This document shows positions 53,678-63,029 of a DNA stretch of 64,000 nucleotides, one piece after another; position 1 is the first letter of the stretch; each line of letters starts with the position of its first letter. The notes under the pieces were generated by a model. The model searched no databases. It saw only the letters and a list, made by a program, of their open reading frames with translations, and had not been told where the DNA came from. The position numbers were made by a program, and so were the translations under genes. The DNA comes from Sipunculus nudus (lineage: Eukaryota; Annelida; Sipuncula; Golfingiida; Sipunculidae): NCBI GenBank assembly GCA_026874595.1, contig CM049306.1:98325642-98389641 (forward strand), read 5' to 3'.

Positions 53678-53678
<1 letters not shown>
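53221..53678. other. AT-rich sequence, no gene seen
   Basis: About 460 bp between two AT microsatellites, with short G and C runs (53420-53427, 53444-53488). Confidence 0.4.

Positions 53679-53735
<57 letters not shown>
53679..53735. repeat. (AT)n microsatellite abutting the dispersed repeat
   Basis: About 28 AT dinucleotides ending directly at the dispersed repeat copy 2. Confidence 0.97.
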
Positions 53736-53737
<2 letters not shown>

Positions 53738-53898
53738 GGTAGTTTTACCCTCCGGTGTAAAGTGCTCTTTGGCCTACAGACGAGGCCAGAGCGGTATAAC
53801 TCATTATAAATTCACAACAGTCCATGGGGATGATCGGGTCGCATCCCGTTAAACAGACTGTTGTGAATTTATAGTGTTGTTTTTCTCCAGAGTTATAG
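53736..53898 (+). repeat. Dispersed 165-bp repeat, copy 2, with a strong hairpin
   Basis: Homologous to 41513-41677. It contains an 18-bp perfect inverted repeat (53805-53822 and 53856-53873: tataaattcacaacagtc and its inverse). Inside the loop is a second small stem, cgggtcgcatcccg. The right edge runs into the degraded 3' tip of the 3' LTR, so insertion or recombination at the LTR end is likely. Confidence 0.85.
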
Positions 53899-54405
53899 AA
53901 CCTATCCGAACGTATCCGTGATGTACACAAATTCTGTAACGGAGATAAAAAAAATCAGATCCTATAAAACTAGGCAGCGTGAAATGTCTAGGGGAATGAA
54001 TAAAGAAGTCAGTGGTTTTTTGTTAACAAATAACTATAATTTATACTTAAAACAACCCTAACATTACAATACACTACTTCTGCGTCCGCTTGAATCTTCT
54101 CTGCTCTCTCTCTCTGCCCCCGACTAAACACAGCCCCTTATACACTTTCACCCCAAGCTAAGAATTTTTGACTTCTCGAACAGTCCATAAGATCTTGCAC
54201 AACGGTAAACACGAGCTTCAGGAACTCTCAAGAAAACATCGCCGTGCCTCTACACACCATGGTGTACACGTGATCTCGCCCAAGCCAACACGACAACAAG
54301 AGTTCAACTAGTACGGATTAAACATATAATGTAACACGCGGCCAGACACGAGTGCCACAACAGGAGCTACGCCCGTGTCACACAATACAAAGAGCACCTG
54401 TAACA
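53893..54405 (-). repeat. 3' LTR, internally deleted
   Basis: Matches the 5' LTR on both sides of a deletion of about 270 bp at about 54077, where cattacaatacacta joins directly to cttctgcgtccgc. The outer tip (53893-53925) is degraded where it meets the dispersed repeat. Its inner end TGTTACAGGTGC directly follows the purine tract. Confidence 0.9.
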
Positions 54406-54416
54406 CTCCCCCTCCT
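54406..54416 (-). other. Polypurine tract
   Basis: The minus-strand AGGAGGGGGAG directly precedes the TGTTAC start of the 3' LTR, as required for plus-strand priming. Confidence 0.85.
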
Positions 54417-54537
54417 GTAAGAAAAAAGAAAGTTTCCACGGAAAACTTTCTTTTAGCGATCACAATCACTAAAATTTTACAACATCTCAAAAATCATCTT
54501 ATTTACAACATTTCATAAACATCTTGTTCACAACATT

Positions 54538-54979
54538 TCATAAACATCTCGATAAGCAATCAGCAAGTAAATTATGTTTCCATTTAATGTGTACGATATC
54601 AAGATTGTAATCCTGTAAGAAGAAACTCCATCTCAACAATCTTTGATATTTACACTTCAACTTGTTCATGAACGTGAGGGGATTGTGATAACTGAAGACA
54701 ATTATCGGCCTGACTGATGAAGTAACATAAACTTCAAAATGTTGCAACGCATAAATCAAAGCCAAACATTTTCAATAGTTGAGTAGTTTTTCTGGTTTGC
54801 ATTAAACTTTCTTGAGAAATAACAAATTGGATGATCTATGCCATCATTGCCTTCTTGTAACAACACAGCACCAGCAGCATTATCACTAGCATCTACAGCT
54901 AACTTAAAAGGTACAGAAAAGTCTGGAGCTGCTAAAACTGGTGAACTTTGCAGAATTGCTTTCAAATTCTGAAATGCAT
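54538..54979 (-). pseudogene. RNase H region
   Basis: It would degrade the RNA of the RNA/DNA hybrid. FKLAVDASDNAAGAVLLQEG holds the first catalytic Asp and NYSTIE the Glu. A frameshift near 54765 then moves to MALIYALQHFEVYV and LLRWSFFLQDYNLDIVHIKW, ending at LLADCLSRCL (last Asp). At the position where the family usually has Thr-Asp-His-Asn-Pro-Leu this copy reads SYHNPLTF, so the third catalytic Asp appears replaced by Tyr. The frame stops about 120 bp before the purine tract. Confidence 0.88.
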
Positions 54980-56344
54980 TTTCACACTGAACATTCCATA
55001 CAAACTTATGTTTCTTCTTTAACAAATTAGTCAAAGGTTCAGCTACAGCAGAAAAATTTGGACAAACCTTCCTGTAGTATCCAACCATACCAAGAAAACG
55101 CATTATTTGCTTTTTGTTTTCTGGTCTAGGAAATGAAGAAATTATACTTATCTTAGCATCAACAGGTTTTACCTGACCCTGCCCTACAATATGACCCAAA
55201 AATGTTACTTGTGCATGACAAAACTCAGATTTTACTAAGTTGATGGTCAGACGTGCTTTACTGAGTCTTTCGAAGAGGTCGCGAAGAATTTGCAGATGTT
55301 TCTCCCAGGTGTCGCTGTACACGATAAGGTCATCAATTTATGCGTCACAACCTTGAATGTCCTTGACAACCATATAGATGAGGCGCTGGAACGTGGCTGG
55401 CGAGTTCTTCATGCCAAACGGCATAACTTTATACTGGTACAGTCCTTGCGGCGTCACAAATGCGGACACTTCTTTCGCTCGATCTGTCAGCGGAACTTGC
55501 CAGAATCTTGCTTTTAGCAAGTCAAACTTGGAAACATACCTGGAGCTACCGACTCTATCAATACAATCATCGATCCTCGGAATCAGGAACGTGTCAGTCT
55601 TGGTGACAGAGTTCAGTTTTTGATAATCTGTGCACATACGGTAACTTCCATCAGGTTTTAACACAAGAATACATGGTGAACTCCAGTTACTGTTAATTTA
55701 TGTTAATTTATGCGTCACAACCTTTAATGTCCTTGACAACCATATGGATGAGGCGCTGGAACGTGGCTGGCGAGTTCTTCATGCCAAACTGCATAACTTT
55801 ATACTGGTACAGTCCTTGCGGCGTCACAAATGCGGACACTTCTTTCGCTCGATCTGTCAGCGGAACTTGCCAGAATCTTGCTTTTAGCAAGTCAAACTTG
55901 GAAACATACCTGGAGCTACCGACTCTATCAATACAATCATCGATCCTCGGAATCAGGAACGTGTCAGTCTTGGTGACAGAGTTCAGTTTTTGATAATCTG
56001 TGCACATAGGGTAACTTCCATCAGGTTTTGACACAAGAATACATGTTGAACTCCAGTTACTATTACTAGGTTCAATAAAATCATTGTCCAGCACATTGAA
56101 ACTCATCCTGTAGATACTTTTGCTTTTCTGGATTCAGTCTATATGGATGTTGCTTGACTGCGCTTGCCTCGCCAACATCGACGTCAAGGCACAACATGTT
56201 AGTTCGCGTTGTAATGTCACTAAACAAATGTTCATAATTCCGCAGCAGGTTCTTTAGGTCTTGTTGTTGTTGTGCGGTAAGGTGTGACAGTTTGGCATCC
56301 AGGTTTTTAAGCACGTCTGAGTTTTTTTTATGGTACTGTACCAC
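54980..56344 (-). pseudogene. Reverse transcriptase pseudogene with internal duplication
   Basis: Begins with a linker (56344-56081, NLDAKLSHLTAQQQQDL) and then RT motifs: CILVSKPDGSYPMCTDYQKL, PRIDDCIDRVGSSRYVSKFD (first catalytic Asp in KFD), LTDRAKEVSAFVTPQGLYQY and FGMKNSPATFQRL. The segment from the KPDG motif to the end of GCDA is present twice (56063-55706 and 55693-55336). After the second copy the YxDD box reads stop-IDD: a TAA at 55338-55340 replaces the conserved Tyr. Downstream the frame is long (55322-54756): thumb LTINLVKSEFCHAQVTFLGH and connection FPRPENKKQIMRFLGMVGYY. The active site is interrupted, so the enzyme is dead. Confidence 0.93.
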
Positions 56345-57700
56345 ACTGAATGTCTACATCACACTTACAATCCGTATCTACTTTAACTGGGTCATGGTCA
56401 GTGTTTACACAATTTACAGCAGTAACATTTTGTACAACATCTGATGTGCTATTTCTGTCATAATATGGTTTCAACATGTTAACATGGCACACTTGTTTCT
56501 TCTTACGTCTATCCGGTGTCAACAGTATGTAATTTAAATCACTGACTTTCTTGTCATCAATGTAGGGACCAAAATACCTAGCTTGCAGAGGTCTGCCAGG
56601 GATTGGGAGTAAGGCAAGGACCTCTTCACCGGGCTCAAACGTCCTACTTACAGTGTGCTTGTCATACTTTGTTTTCATTTTACTTTGTGCAGATTTTAGA
56701 TTTGACTTTGCAATCTCATAAGTATTGTGTAGTTTAGTGCGAAAGTCTGAGACATACTGCAGTAAACTAAGAGGATCAGGGGTTTCACACAAGCAGTTTC
56801 AATGGACCTCGAACGGAGTGTCCAAAACTAGTTCAAAGGGACTGAAACCCAAGGACTCTTGAAAGGATTCTCTGACAGCAAACAGCAATAGGTGGATTCC
56901 CTCATCCCAGTCTTTCTGTGTGTCATAGCAATGAGTTCTGATCATGTTTTTTAATGTCTGGTGAAAACGCTAGAGGGCGCCCTGACTTTCAGGATGGTAT
57001 GACGAAGAGCTGTACTGTTTTATACCTAGCTCAAGCATAACTTGTTGTAATAAGCAAGACATAAAATTAGACCCTTGGTCAGACTGGATAGAGAATTTGG
57101 TAATCCAAAAGTTGTAAAAACTTGGTCAGAGCTTTGACAACACTTTTGGCATTAATTTTGCGCAATGGTATTGCCTCAGGGAACCTGGTAGATGTGCACA
57201 TAATTGTCAGCAAGTATTCATGTCCAGGTTTTGTTTTGGGCAGTGGTCCAACACAATCAACAATTATCCTACTGAATGGTTCCTCGAGAGCAGGAATAGG
57301 CCTAGGGGAGGATTCTGATTGGGCTTGCCTTCCATCTGGCATGTATGGCATGATTTACAATATTGTACAACACCTTTCCTGAGGTTAGGCCAATAGAAGT
57401 GTGTACTAACTTTCTGATAAGTTTTATTAATACCTTAATGGCCAGACAAAGAGCCTCATGTGCCATGCTTAGAACTTCACTGCGAAAGCTTTTGGGCATT
57501 ACTATTTGATGTTTGATGGCCCCCTTATCATCAGCGCATACATCAGGTGGTCGCCATTTACGCATAAGCACTCCTTTTTGACATACAAACAAACTGGGTT
57601 CTGTGACAGCTCATCTTTAGAAACTGCCCTTGGAAACAAACATGAAATATCAGGGTCCTTATGCTGTTCCGCGATCTGTTCTGACCTTGAGAATGCTGCA
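56328..57700 (-). pseudogene. Integrase pseudogene, catalytic Glu codon now a stop
   Basis: The integrase would join element DNA to the host genome. Pieces in order: an N-terminal region with KWRPPDVCADDKGAIKHQIV and KSFRSEVLSMAHEALC (57592-57430), a scrambled HHCC zinc region, then the core. The first Asp is in FSRIIVDCVGPLPKTKPGHE (about 57255), the second in SDQGSNFMS (about 57065-57090). The Glu position of the DDE triad, within SYHPESQGAL-stop-RFHQTLK, is a TAG at 56970-56972. The C-terminal part (56792-56328) is an intact 154-codon frame with PGEEVLALLPIPGRPLQARY and YFGPY, a GPY/F-type module. It lies upstream of the reverse transcriptase, the reverse of normal Ty3/gypsy order. Confidence 0.88.
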
Positions 57701-57859
57701 TCCTGTACGTGCGAGTCATTAGACGAGTCACTAGTGACTCCCAGAGTGTTATTATCTGGACAATTATCCTCATGTGTGTTTTTCTTGGCCATAGATCTAG
57801 TTACAGCAAATGAAGGATACAAACCAGGAATTTCCTGACTTTCCGGATCGGTGTCCTGA

Positions 57860-58323
57860 TCAAATGACGGCTTTTCTGTCACTATTGGTACAGGCTGTAT
57901 TTTATCACCTGCAACATCATTGCCTAGTAGCAACTGAATTCCCTTAAAGGGTAAAGTAGTTCCTATGCCCAAAGTAATATTCCCAGATATCAAATCTTAC
58001 TTTAAATGGATACTGTGAAGCGGAACTGAAGTGTGCCTGTCTGAAAACACACCATTAACAAGTGCATGTGCACCAGTAAAGGACCTACCAGAAAATGGCA
58101 AAGTGTTTGCTTACATGAGAGTCTGGCCTGAACCAGTGTCACTCAAAAATCTTATCGGGGTTGAATCTGAAAAATCACTTGAAAGTGATACAAAACCATC
58201 ATGTATGAATGGCTCAAATAACTCCATTTCAGAGTCAAGATAGGAATCTACTACCTCAACCTCATCAAACAAAGAACTGACATTGAAGGTGTCAGTCATA
58301 AACTCTGTGTCAGAGTCATCCAA
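57860..58323 (-). pseudogene. Retropepsin-like protease region
   Basis: The aspartic protease active-site word appears as FLSDTGSGQTLM near 58111-58146 (Asp-Thr-Gly triad intact), in a frame that opens at 58323 with an acidic Asp/Glu/Ser-rich leader. About 45 codons later, in another frame (57993-57860), the stretch LPFKGIQLLLGNDVAGDK resembles the C-terminal flap-to-hydrophobic segment that follows the active site in Gmr1-type proteases (the LGNDLAG word). The two halves are separated by a frame change near 58005. It acts, when intact, on the Gag-Pol polyprotein inside particles. Confidence 0.75.
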
Positions 58324-58732
58324 GGAATCTACATCCTTTTTATCATCAAACTCCTCATGGGAGTCAACAGAGGAATTTTCCTCAACAGAAACAAACTTTT
58401 GTTTGTCATAAGAGGACCTGGCCTCATTTAAAATACTCTCGCAAGAGTCATAAAAGGGCTTAGCCTTATCCAGAGAATACTCCTCGCAGGAGTTTTGAAA
58501 GGACTTAGTCTTATTAAATTCCTCGCAGGAATCAACTGAGTTTTTTACCCCGCAAGCTACGGATTCTTAATTGGATTTAGACGGCACTTGGGCCTCCGTA
58601 GCATCAAACTCTTTAATTGAGTCAACAAAGGAGTTCTACCCCTTATTTACATGAAAAGAGCCTGGCTCTTGTACTATGCAATGCATAGATTTTGAAACAA
58701 AACCAGAAGGTTTGCTATTTAATTTATTCGCA

Positions 58733-59904
58733 AGTTTCTAGATATTAGATGACCAGCCATCTTGCAGTAATTACAGATTTTCTTTGAAAATGACTGGTCT
58801 TTGTTGGACTTAGACACAGTGGACGTGGACTGAGGTGTAGCTATGGGCTTTGTTGAACTATCAGGACTACTAGTACTGGGTGACTACGCTGTAAACTTTT
58901 TTTTACCAAACTGTTTTACATTCTTATTTGTGAATGACTTGTTTGATTTGCTAGTAAAGGACATTTTGTGTGTCAATGAATAATCATCAGCTAATTGAGC
59001 AGCAATGTCAAGTGTTTCAGGACTTTTCTCCTCAAGAAAAGTTTAACATCTGTGTTAATGCAGCGCTTAAATTCTTCAAGCAAAATCAACTGGCGCAAAT
59101 TGTCGTAATCTTTCATTCCATTTTTAGAACTACACCAGCGATCAAACAACTGCTCTTTTGTCCTAGCAAATTCGACGTAGGTCTGATTTTTGCGCTTTCC
59201 CAATTTCTGAATTTCTGGCGGTAAGCCTCTGGAACTAACTCATTATCTTTTAGGATTAACCGTTTTACCAGGTCATAGTCAGCAGCAGCTTCTACTGAAA
59301 GCTCTGTATAAATTTCTCTGGCCTTGCCAGTTAATTCACTTTGTAACAGCATAGTCCATTTTTCCTTAGGCCATTTTAAATTATCAGCTACCTGCTCAAA
59401 GTGTAAGAAATATTGATCAACCTCTTTTCTTGAAAAGGTGGGACAAGTCTAATGTGTTTAGTAACATCACAACTGTGAGTTGGGGCAACTCTTAGACTAT
59501 GTTCTACTTTAAGTCTTTCTAACTCCAGTCGTTTTAACTAAATTTCTTTTTCTTTTTCTAGTCTGTCTCTTTCTAACCTTTCAAGTTCTTCCCTTTCTTC
59601 CCTCTGTTTTTCTTTTTCTAATTCTAACTGTTTTAATGCTAGCTCATGTTGCATTTTCAACTTCTTAAATTCTCGTTGCTTAGCAAGGCTGTCATTTTTT
59701 TTATGTTTCAACTTCAGTCTCCTCAATTAAACCTTTGCTAACTAGATCTTGCATGATTTTAGCAATGATATCAGGATTTCTCAAAGCTTTTTCAACACTT
59801 AGCTCCAAGTGTTGTCCCAAACGCAAGAACTGTTCTTTTGACAACTGTTCAAGTTGATCAGGGTCGGGATCGTGAACAAATGTCTCAGGTTTGAAATCTG
59901 CCAT
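58733..59904 (-). pseudogene. gag pseudogene: coiled coil, SCAN-like domain, zinc knuckle
   Basis: Gag would form the capsid particle and bind RNA. The likely start is the Met at 59904 (MADFKPETFVHDPDPDQ), which opens a 67-codon frame. A frameshift near 59725 moves to a charged Lys/Glu/Leu-rich coiled coil (59538-59726), closed by an in-frame TAG. A SCAN-like segment follows in pieces (about 59450-58991), with words LLQSELTGKAREIYTELS, DNELVPEAYRQKFRNW and YVEFARTKEQLFDRW. This helical pattern is known from SCAN and Gmr1-type gag. Near 58775 a CCHC zinc knuckle is seen as CNYCKMAGHLISRN: the final Cys is replaced by Asn, so zinc binding is probably lost. At least two stops and several frameshifts. 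Confidence 0.85.
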
Positions 59905-60047
59905 GTTAAGATGTTAAAACAATAACAAAAAACCACTGAGATAAATCTTGTTAACAATGTACTGTAAAAAATATGTGATCTTGTAAACAATGTATGATAA
60001 AACAACGTGCCCAGGTCAAGGCCTAATAAATTTGAAAACTATTAAGC
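59905..60047 (-). other. Leader between primer site and gag
   Basis: 143 bp on the minus strand between the primer-binding site and the putative gag Met. This is where a packaging signal would lie; no structure was identified. Confidence 0.5.
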
Positions 60048-60065
60048 ATCCCGAGGAGAGCCCCA
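60048..60065 (-). other. Primer-binding site
   Basis: The minus-strand word TGGGGCTCTCCTCGGGAT lies 7 bases inside the 5' LTR. Its complement has the form of a tRNA 3' end finishing in CCA. It resembles, but does not equal, the proline-tRNA primer word, so the tRNA isotype is uncertain. Confidence 0.65.
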
Positions 60066-60140
60066 AATTTTATGTTACGGAACCTAATATAAACAGATCA
60101 CGTATGCGTGATGAACACAAATTCTGTAACGGAGATAAAA

Positions 60141-61146
60141 ACTAGATGTGTCGGAACGACACGAATGCCCCCGCCTGGGGCAAATTAGAAACATTTGTTA
60201 AATTTTGTAAATTTTTTTAAGTTCAGGTGTCATATGGTCAAAAGTAGGTCAACAAGGGCAAAATGCAAACACGATCTGTAACGGGTCATTATCAAGCAAC
60301 ACACCTAAAATCAGGCCAGTATCTGCAGGCATTGTGAAAAAAAGTCCATACATGTGCATTTTTCATAAAAAATTCTGTCTTTCATGAAATTTTCTAAGTT
60401 CAGGATCTGTCAAATGGTCAAAAGTATGTCAACTGGGACAAAACGTGAACTCGATCTGTAACTGGTCATTATCTGCCCAAACACCTAAATCAGGCCAATA
60501 TCTGCAGGAATTGCGAAAAAAAGTCCGTTCCTGTGTATTTGTCATGAAAATTTATATTTTTCATGAAATTTTCTATGTTCAGGCGCCGTAAAACCGTCAA
60601 AAGTAGGTCAACTGGGACAAAACGCGAACTCGATCTGTAACTGGTCATTATCTGCCCACACACCAAAAATCAGGCCAATATCTGCAGGCATTGCGAAAAA
60701 AAGTCCGTACATGTGTATTTGTCATGAAAATTTCTATTTTTCATGAAATTTTCTAAGTTTAGGAGCCGTAAAACAATCCAAAATAGGTCAACCGGGACGA
60801 AACGCGAAGTCGAACTGGAACTGGTCATAATCTGGCCACACACCAAAATCAGGCCAATATCTGCAGGCATTGCGAAAAAAAGTCCGTACATGTGTATTAG
60901 TCATGAAAATTTCTATTTTTCATGAAATTTTCAAAGTTTAGGAGCCATAAAACGGTCAAAAGTAGGTCAACCAGGACGAAACGCGAACTCGATCTGTAAC
61001 TGGTCATTGTCTGCCCACACACCAAAAATCAGGCCAATATCTGCAGGCATTGCGAAAAAAAGTCCGTACAACTGTTTGATTTCGGAATGACGGAAGGACG
61101 GACATGGGTAAAACTATATGCCCCGGCTACTTTGTGGCGGGGGCAT
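60141..61146. mobile_element. Pearl/HINE-like non-autonomous element inserted in the LTR
   Basis: This about 1.0-kb block interrupts the LTR between gataaaa and atcag, where the solo LTR and the 3' LTR are continuous. The left end has the palindrome tgtcggaacgaca and then atgcccccgcc. The right end is the hairpin-forming atgccccggc, tactttgt, ggcgggggcat, so the two tips share inverted words. Between them are about five tandem units of 180 bp (separate entry). There is no coding frame. A short palindromic 5' tip, internal tandem repeats and a 3' hairpin match pearl elements of bivalves and related Helentron-type (rolling-circle) non-autonomous elements; that class is inferred. The aaaa on both sides may be a duplication or target homology. 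Confidence 0.7.
60200..61070. repeat. Five 180-bp tandem units inside the inserted element
   Basis: The word aaagtaggtcaac (with variants) starts at about 60241, 60421, 60600, 60780 and 60959, so the period is 179-180 bp. Each unit contains cgaactcgatctgtaactgg, atcaggccaatatctgcagg, gcgaaaaaaagtccgtacat and a palindrome-rich tttcatgaaattttc block. The units are similar but not identical; the first is the most diverged. Confidence 0.93.
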
Positions 61147-61866
61147 AAAAATCAGATTCTGTAACACTAGGCAGCGTGAAATGTCTAGGGAAATGAATAA
61201 AGAAGTCAGTGGTTTTTTGTTAACAAATAACTATAATTTATTCTTAAAACAACCCTAACATTACAATACACTAAATGAATACAATTATACAGTAAAACAG
61301 CGGTATAGCAACAAGTCAATACAATCACAGAGAAAATAATGTATGTGCATAGTACCTGGATACCAACACCATCACAACGATAAGTTCTTTAAATGTAAAC
61401 TCTCGGAGAATGACAGTCCAGTGGAAAATTCTTGCAACAACCCAGAAAGTAAACTGAAGTCCAAATGCATAAAATCCAGGAGAAAGTCTTTGAAAATCTA
61501 TAATTGCCGCATTCGTCGGATAAGGTCCTGACACACGCTTCTGCGTCAGCTTCAGTCTTCTCTGCTCTCTCTCTGGCCCCGCTTAAACACAGCCCCTTAT
61601 ATCCACTTCACTCCAAGCCAAGAATTTTCCACTTCTCGAACAGTCCATAAGATCTTACACAACGGTAAACACGAGCTTCAGGATCTCTCCAGAAAACATC
61701 GCCGTGCCTCTACATACCATGGTGTAGACGTGATCTCGCCCCAAGCCAGCACGACAACAAGAGTTCAACCAGTACGGATTAAACATAGTATGTAACACGC
61801 GGCCAGACACGAGTGCCACAACAGGAGCTACGCCCGTGTCATACAATAAAAAGAGCACCTGTAACA

Positions 61867-61877
61867 ATATATATATA

Positions 61878-61919
<42 letters not shown>
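61867..61919. repeat. (AT)n microsatellite at the LTR edge
   Basis: About 26 AT dinucleotides (one TTT interruption at 61878-61880) start on the base after the LTR terminus. Confidence 0.97.
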
Positions 61920-61922
<3 letters not shown>

Positions 61923-62971
61923 TTATGTGAATAAAAATGTCCGAGTACAGGAATCCGTACACAACCATATATTGTGAACAGACATTGACTGAAACTTTTG
62001 TTCATTTTAAATTAAGATGGGTAGTCCTAATAAACATGTCATGTTCACGATGTGATGTGGCACTGTTTATCAACGCGGGGCGCTTATAAACATGACAGTG
62101 TAAGAGGGTTTCGAATTTATCATGCTATTCAATATAAGGAGCAACATTAATCGATAACTCTGTCAGAGCTATACCAATATTTATAAAACATCTCCTTTTT
62201 TTGTTCTAGATGTTTTTATCTTTTCCGATTCAGGCAATCTCAAACCCAGCTGCTACGTGAGTAATTTTTTATCCAAGTAATAAATATGCTTCCTTAATTG
62301 ATGCTAATAGTAGGAATTGTTTTTCAAATCATCTCTCAGCCGAGGAGCAAGTATAATGGGAAGACTTTACCCGAGAGTCGTGTATCATTCACAAACGAGT
62401 GCGCCTTTAGAGGATTCCTCGGTGTTACAGACCCATGACCCGTAGGTGCGATACACAGAGCTTGGTTCACGCCAGGATAATCATGTGTTTCCGGGATGTC
62501 ACGAAGTCAGAAACCGGAATGGAATTCTGCAGATTCAACTAGTGTCTAGTAAAGCCAACATTAAAATAAAGGCGGGTACCTCCACCGAATAAAACCCCGA
62601 ACATCACCTAATTTTAGTAAAACTGAATGGTAAAAGAGTTATTCTATTTAGCTGACAACCTTTTTATACGCTACTTAAGGATCAATTTTTCACACTGACT
62701 GCAAAGTTGGGTTTCGTCATCAGTGTGCTTCTGAATCTTTTTTTTCTTTTTTTTTTCACCAGACTTCTTCGCATATGCATCCTGCGTACATATAATCGAT
62801 TGCGATCATCGATTACACGAAAATGGTACCAAGTTAAGATTATGAACCATCAACTTAATCGGTTATTCGATACCGCACTACTACTGTCTTCCACTCGCAG
62901 TCGATCTTCAAAATTCACTATTTATTAATTGAAACTATTATTTTTTTTACTTGGATCGTAGAAATAGTAAT

Positions 62972-62972
<1 letters not shown>
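61920..62972. other. Unique sequence, no gene seen
   Basis: About 1 kb with a T-rich patch at 62738-62757. No gene or repeat recognised. Confidence 0.4.
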
Positions 62973-63005
<33 letters not shown>

Positions 63006-63029
63006 TAATTATTATTATTATTATTATTA
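62973..63029. repeat. Inverted microsatellite (AAT)n-(ATT)n
   Basis: About 10 AAT units followed after tat by about 8 ATT units, forming a potential long A/T hairpin. Confidence 0.93.

Larger units (their letters stand above)
53893..61866 (-). mobile_element. Degenerate Ty3/gypsy retrotransposon, Gmr1-like pol order
   Basis: Nearly complete element of about 8.0 kb (about 7.0 kb without an inserted 1-kb element). In order on the minus strand: 5' LTR, primer site, gag with a SCAN-like domain and zinc knuckle, retropepsin, integrase, reverse transcriptase, RNase H, polypurine tract, 3' LTR. Integrase before reverse transcriptase is atypical for Ty3/gypsy and is the published hallmark of Gmr1-type elements, whose gag is also known as the source of the SCAN domain; the two signs agree. 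No envelope-like frame is seen. Stops, frameshifts, a 358-bp duplication and a lost 270 bp in one LTR show that it cannot act on its own. Confidence 0.93.
60073..61866 (-). repeat. 5' LTR, split by a 1-kb insertion
   Basis: On the minus strand it runs from TGTTACAGGTGCTC (61866) to GGTTCCGTAACA (60073). Without the insertion (60141-61146) it is about 788 bp, close to the 812-bp solo LTR. Minus-strand features include a GATATAAGGGGC TATA-like word (about 61594-61605) and an AATAAA signal in the conserved ttaagaataaattatag stretch (about 61227-61250). Confidence 0.9.

Noticed and set aside
56328-56792. Independent 154-codon host gene
   Set aside because: It is the C-terminal part of the retrotransposon integrase (GPY/F-type), in line with the motifs on either side.
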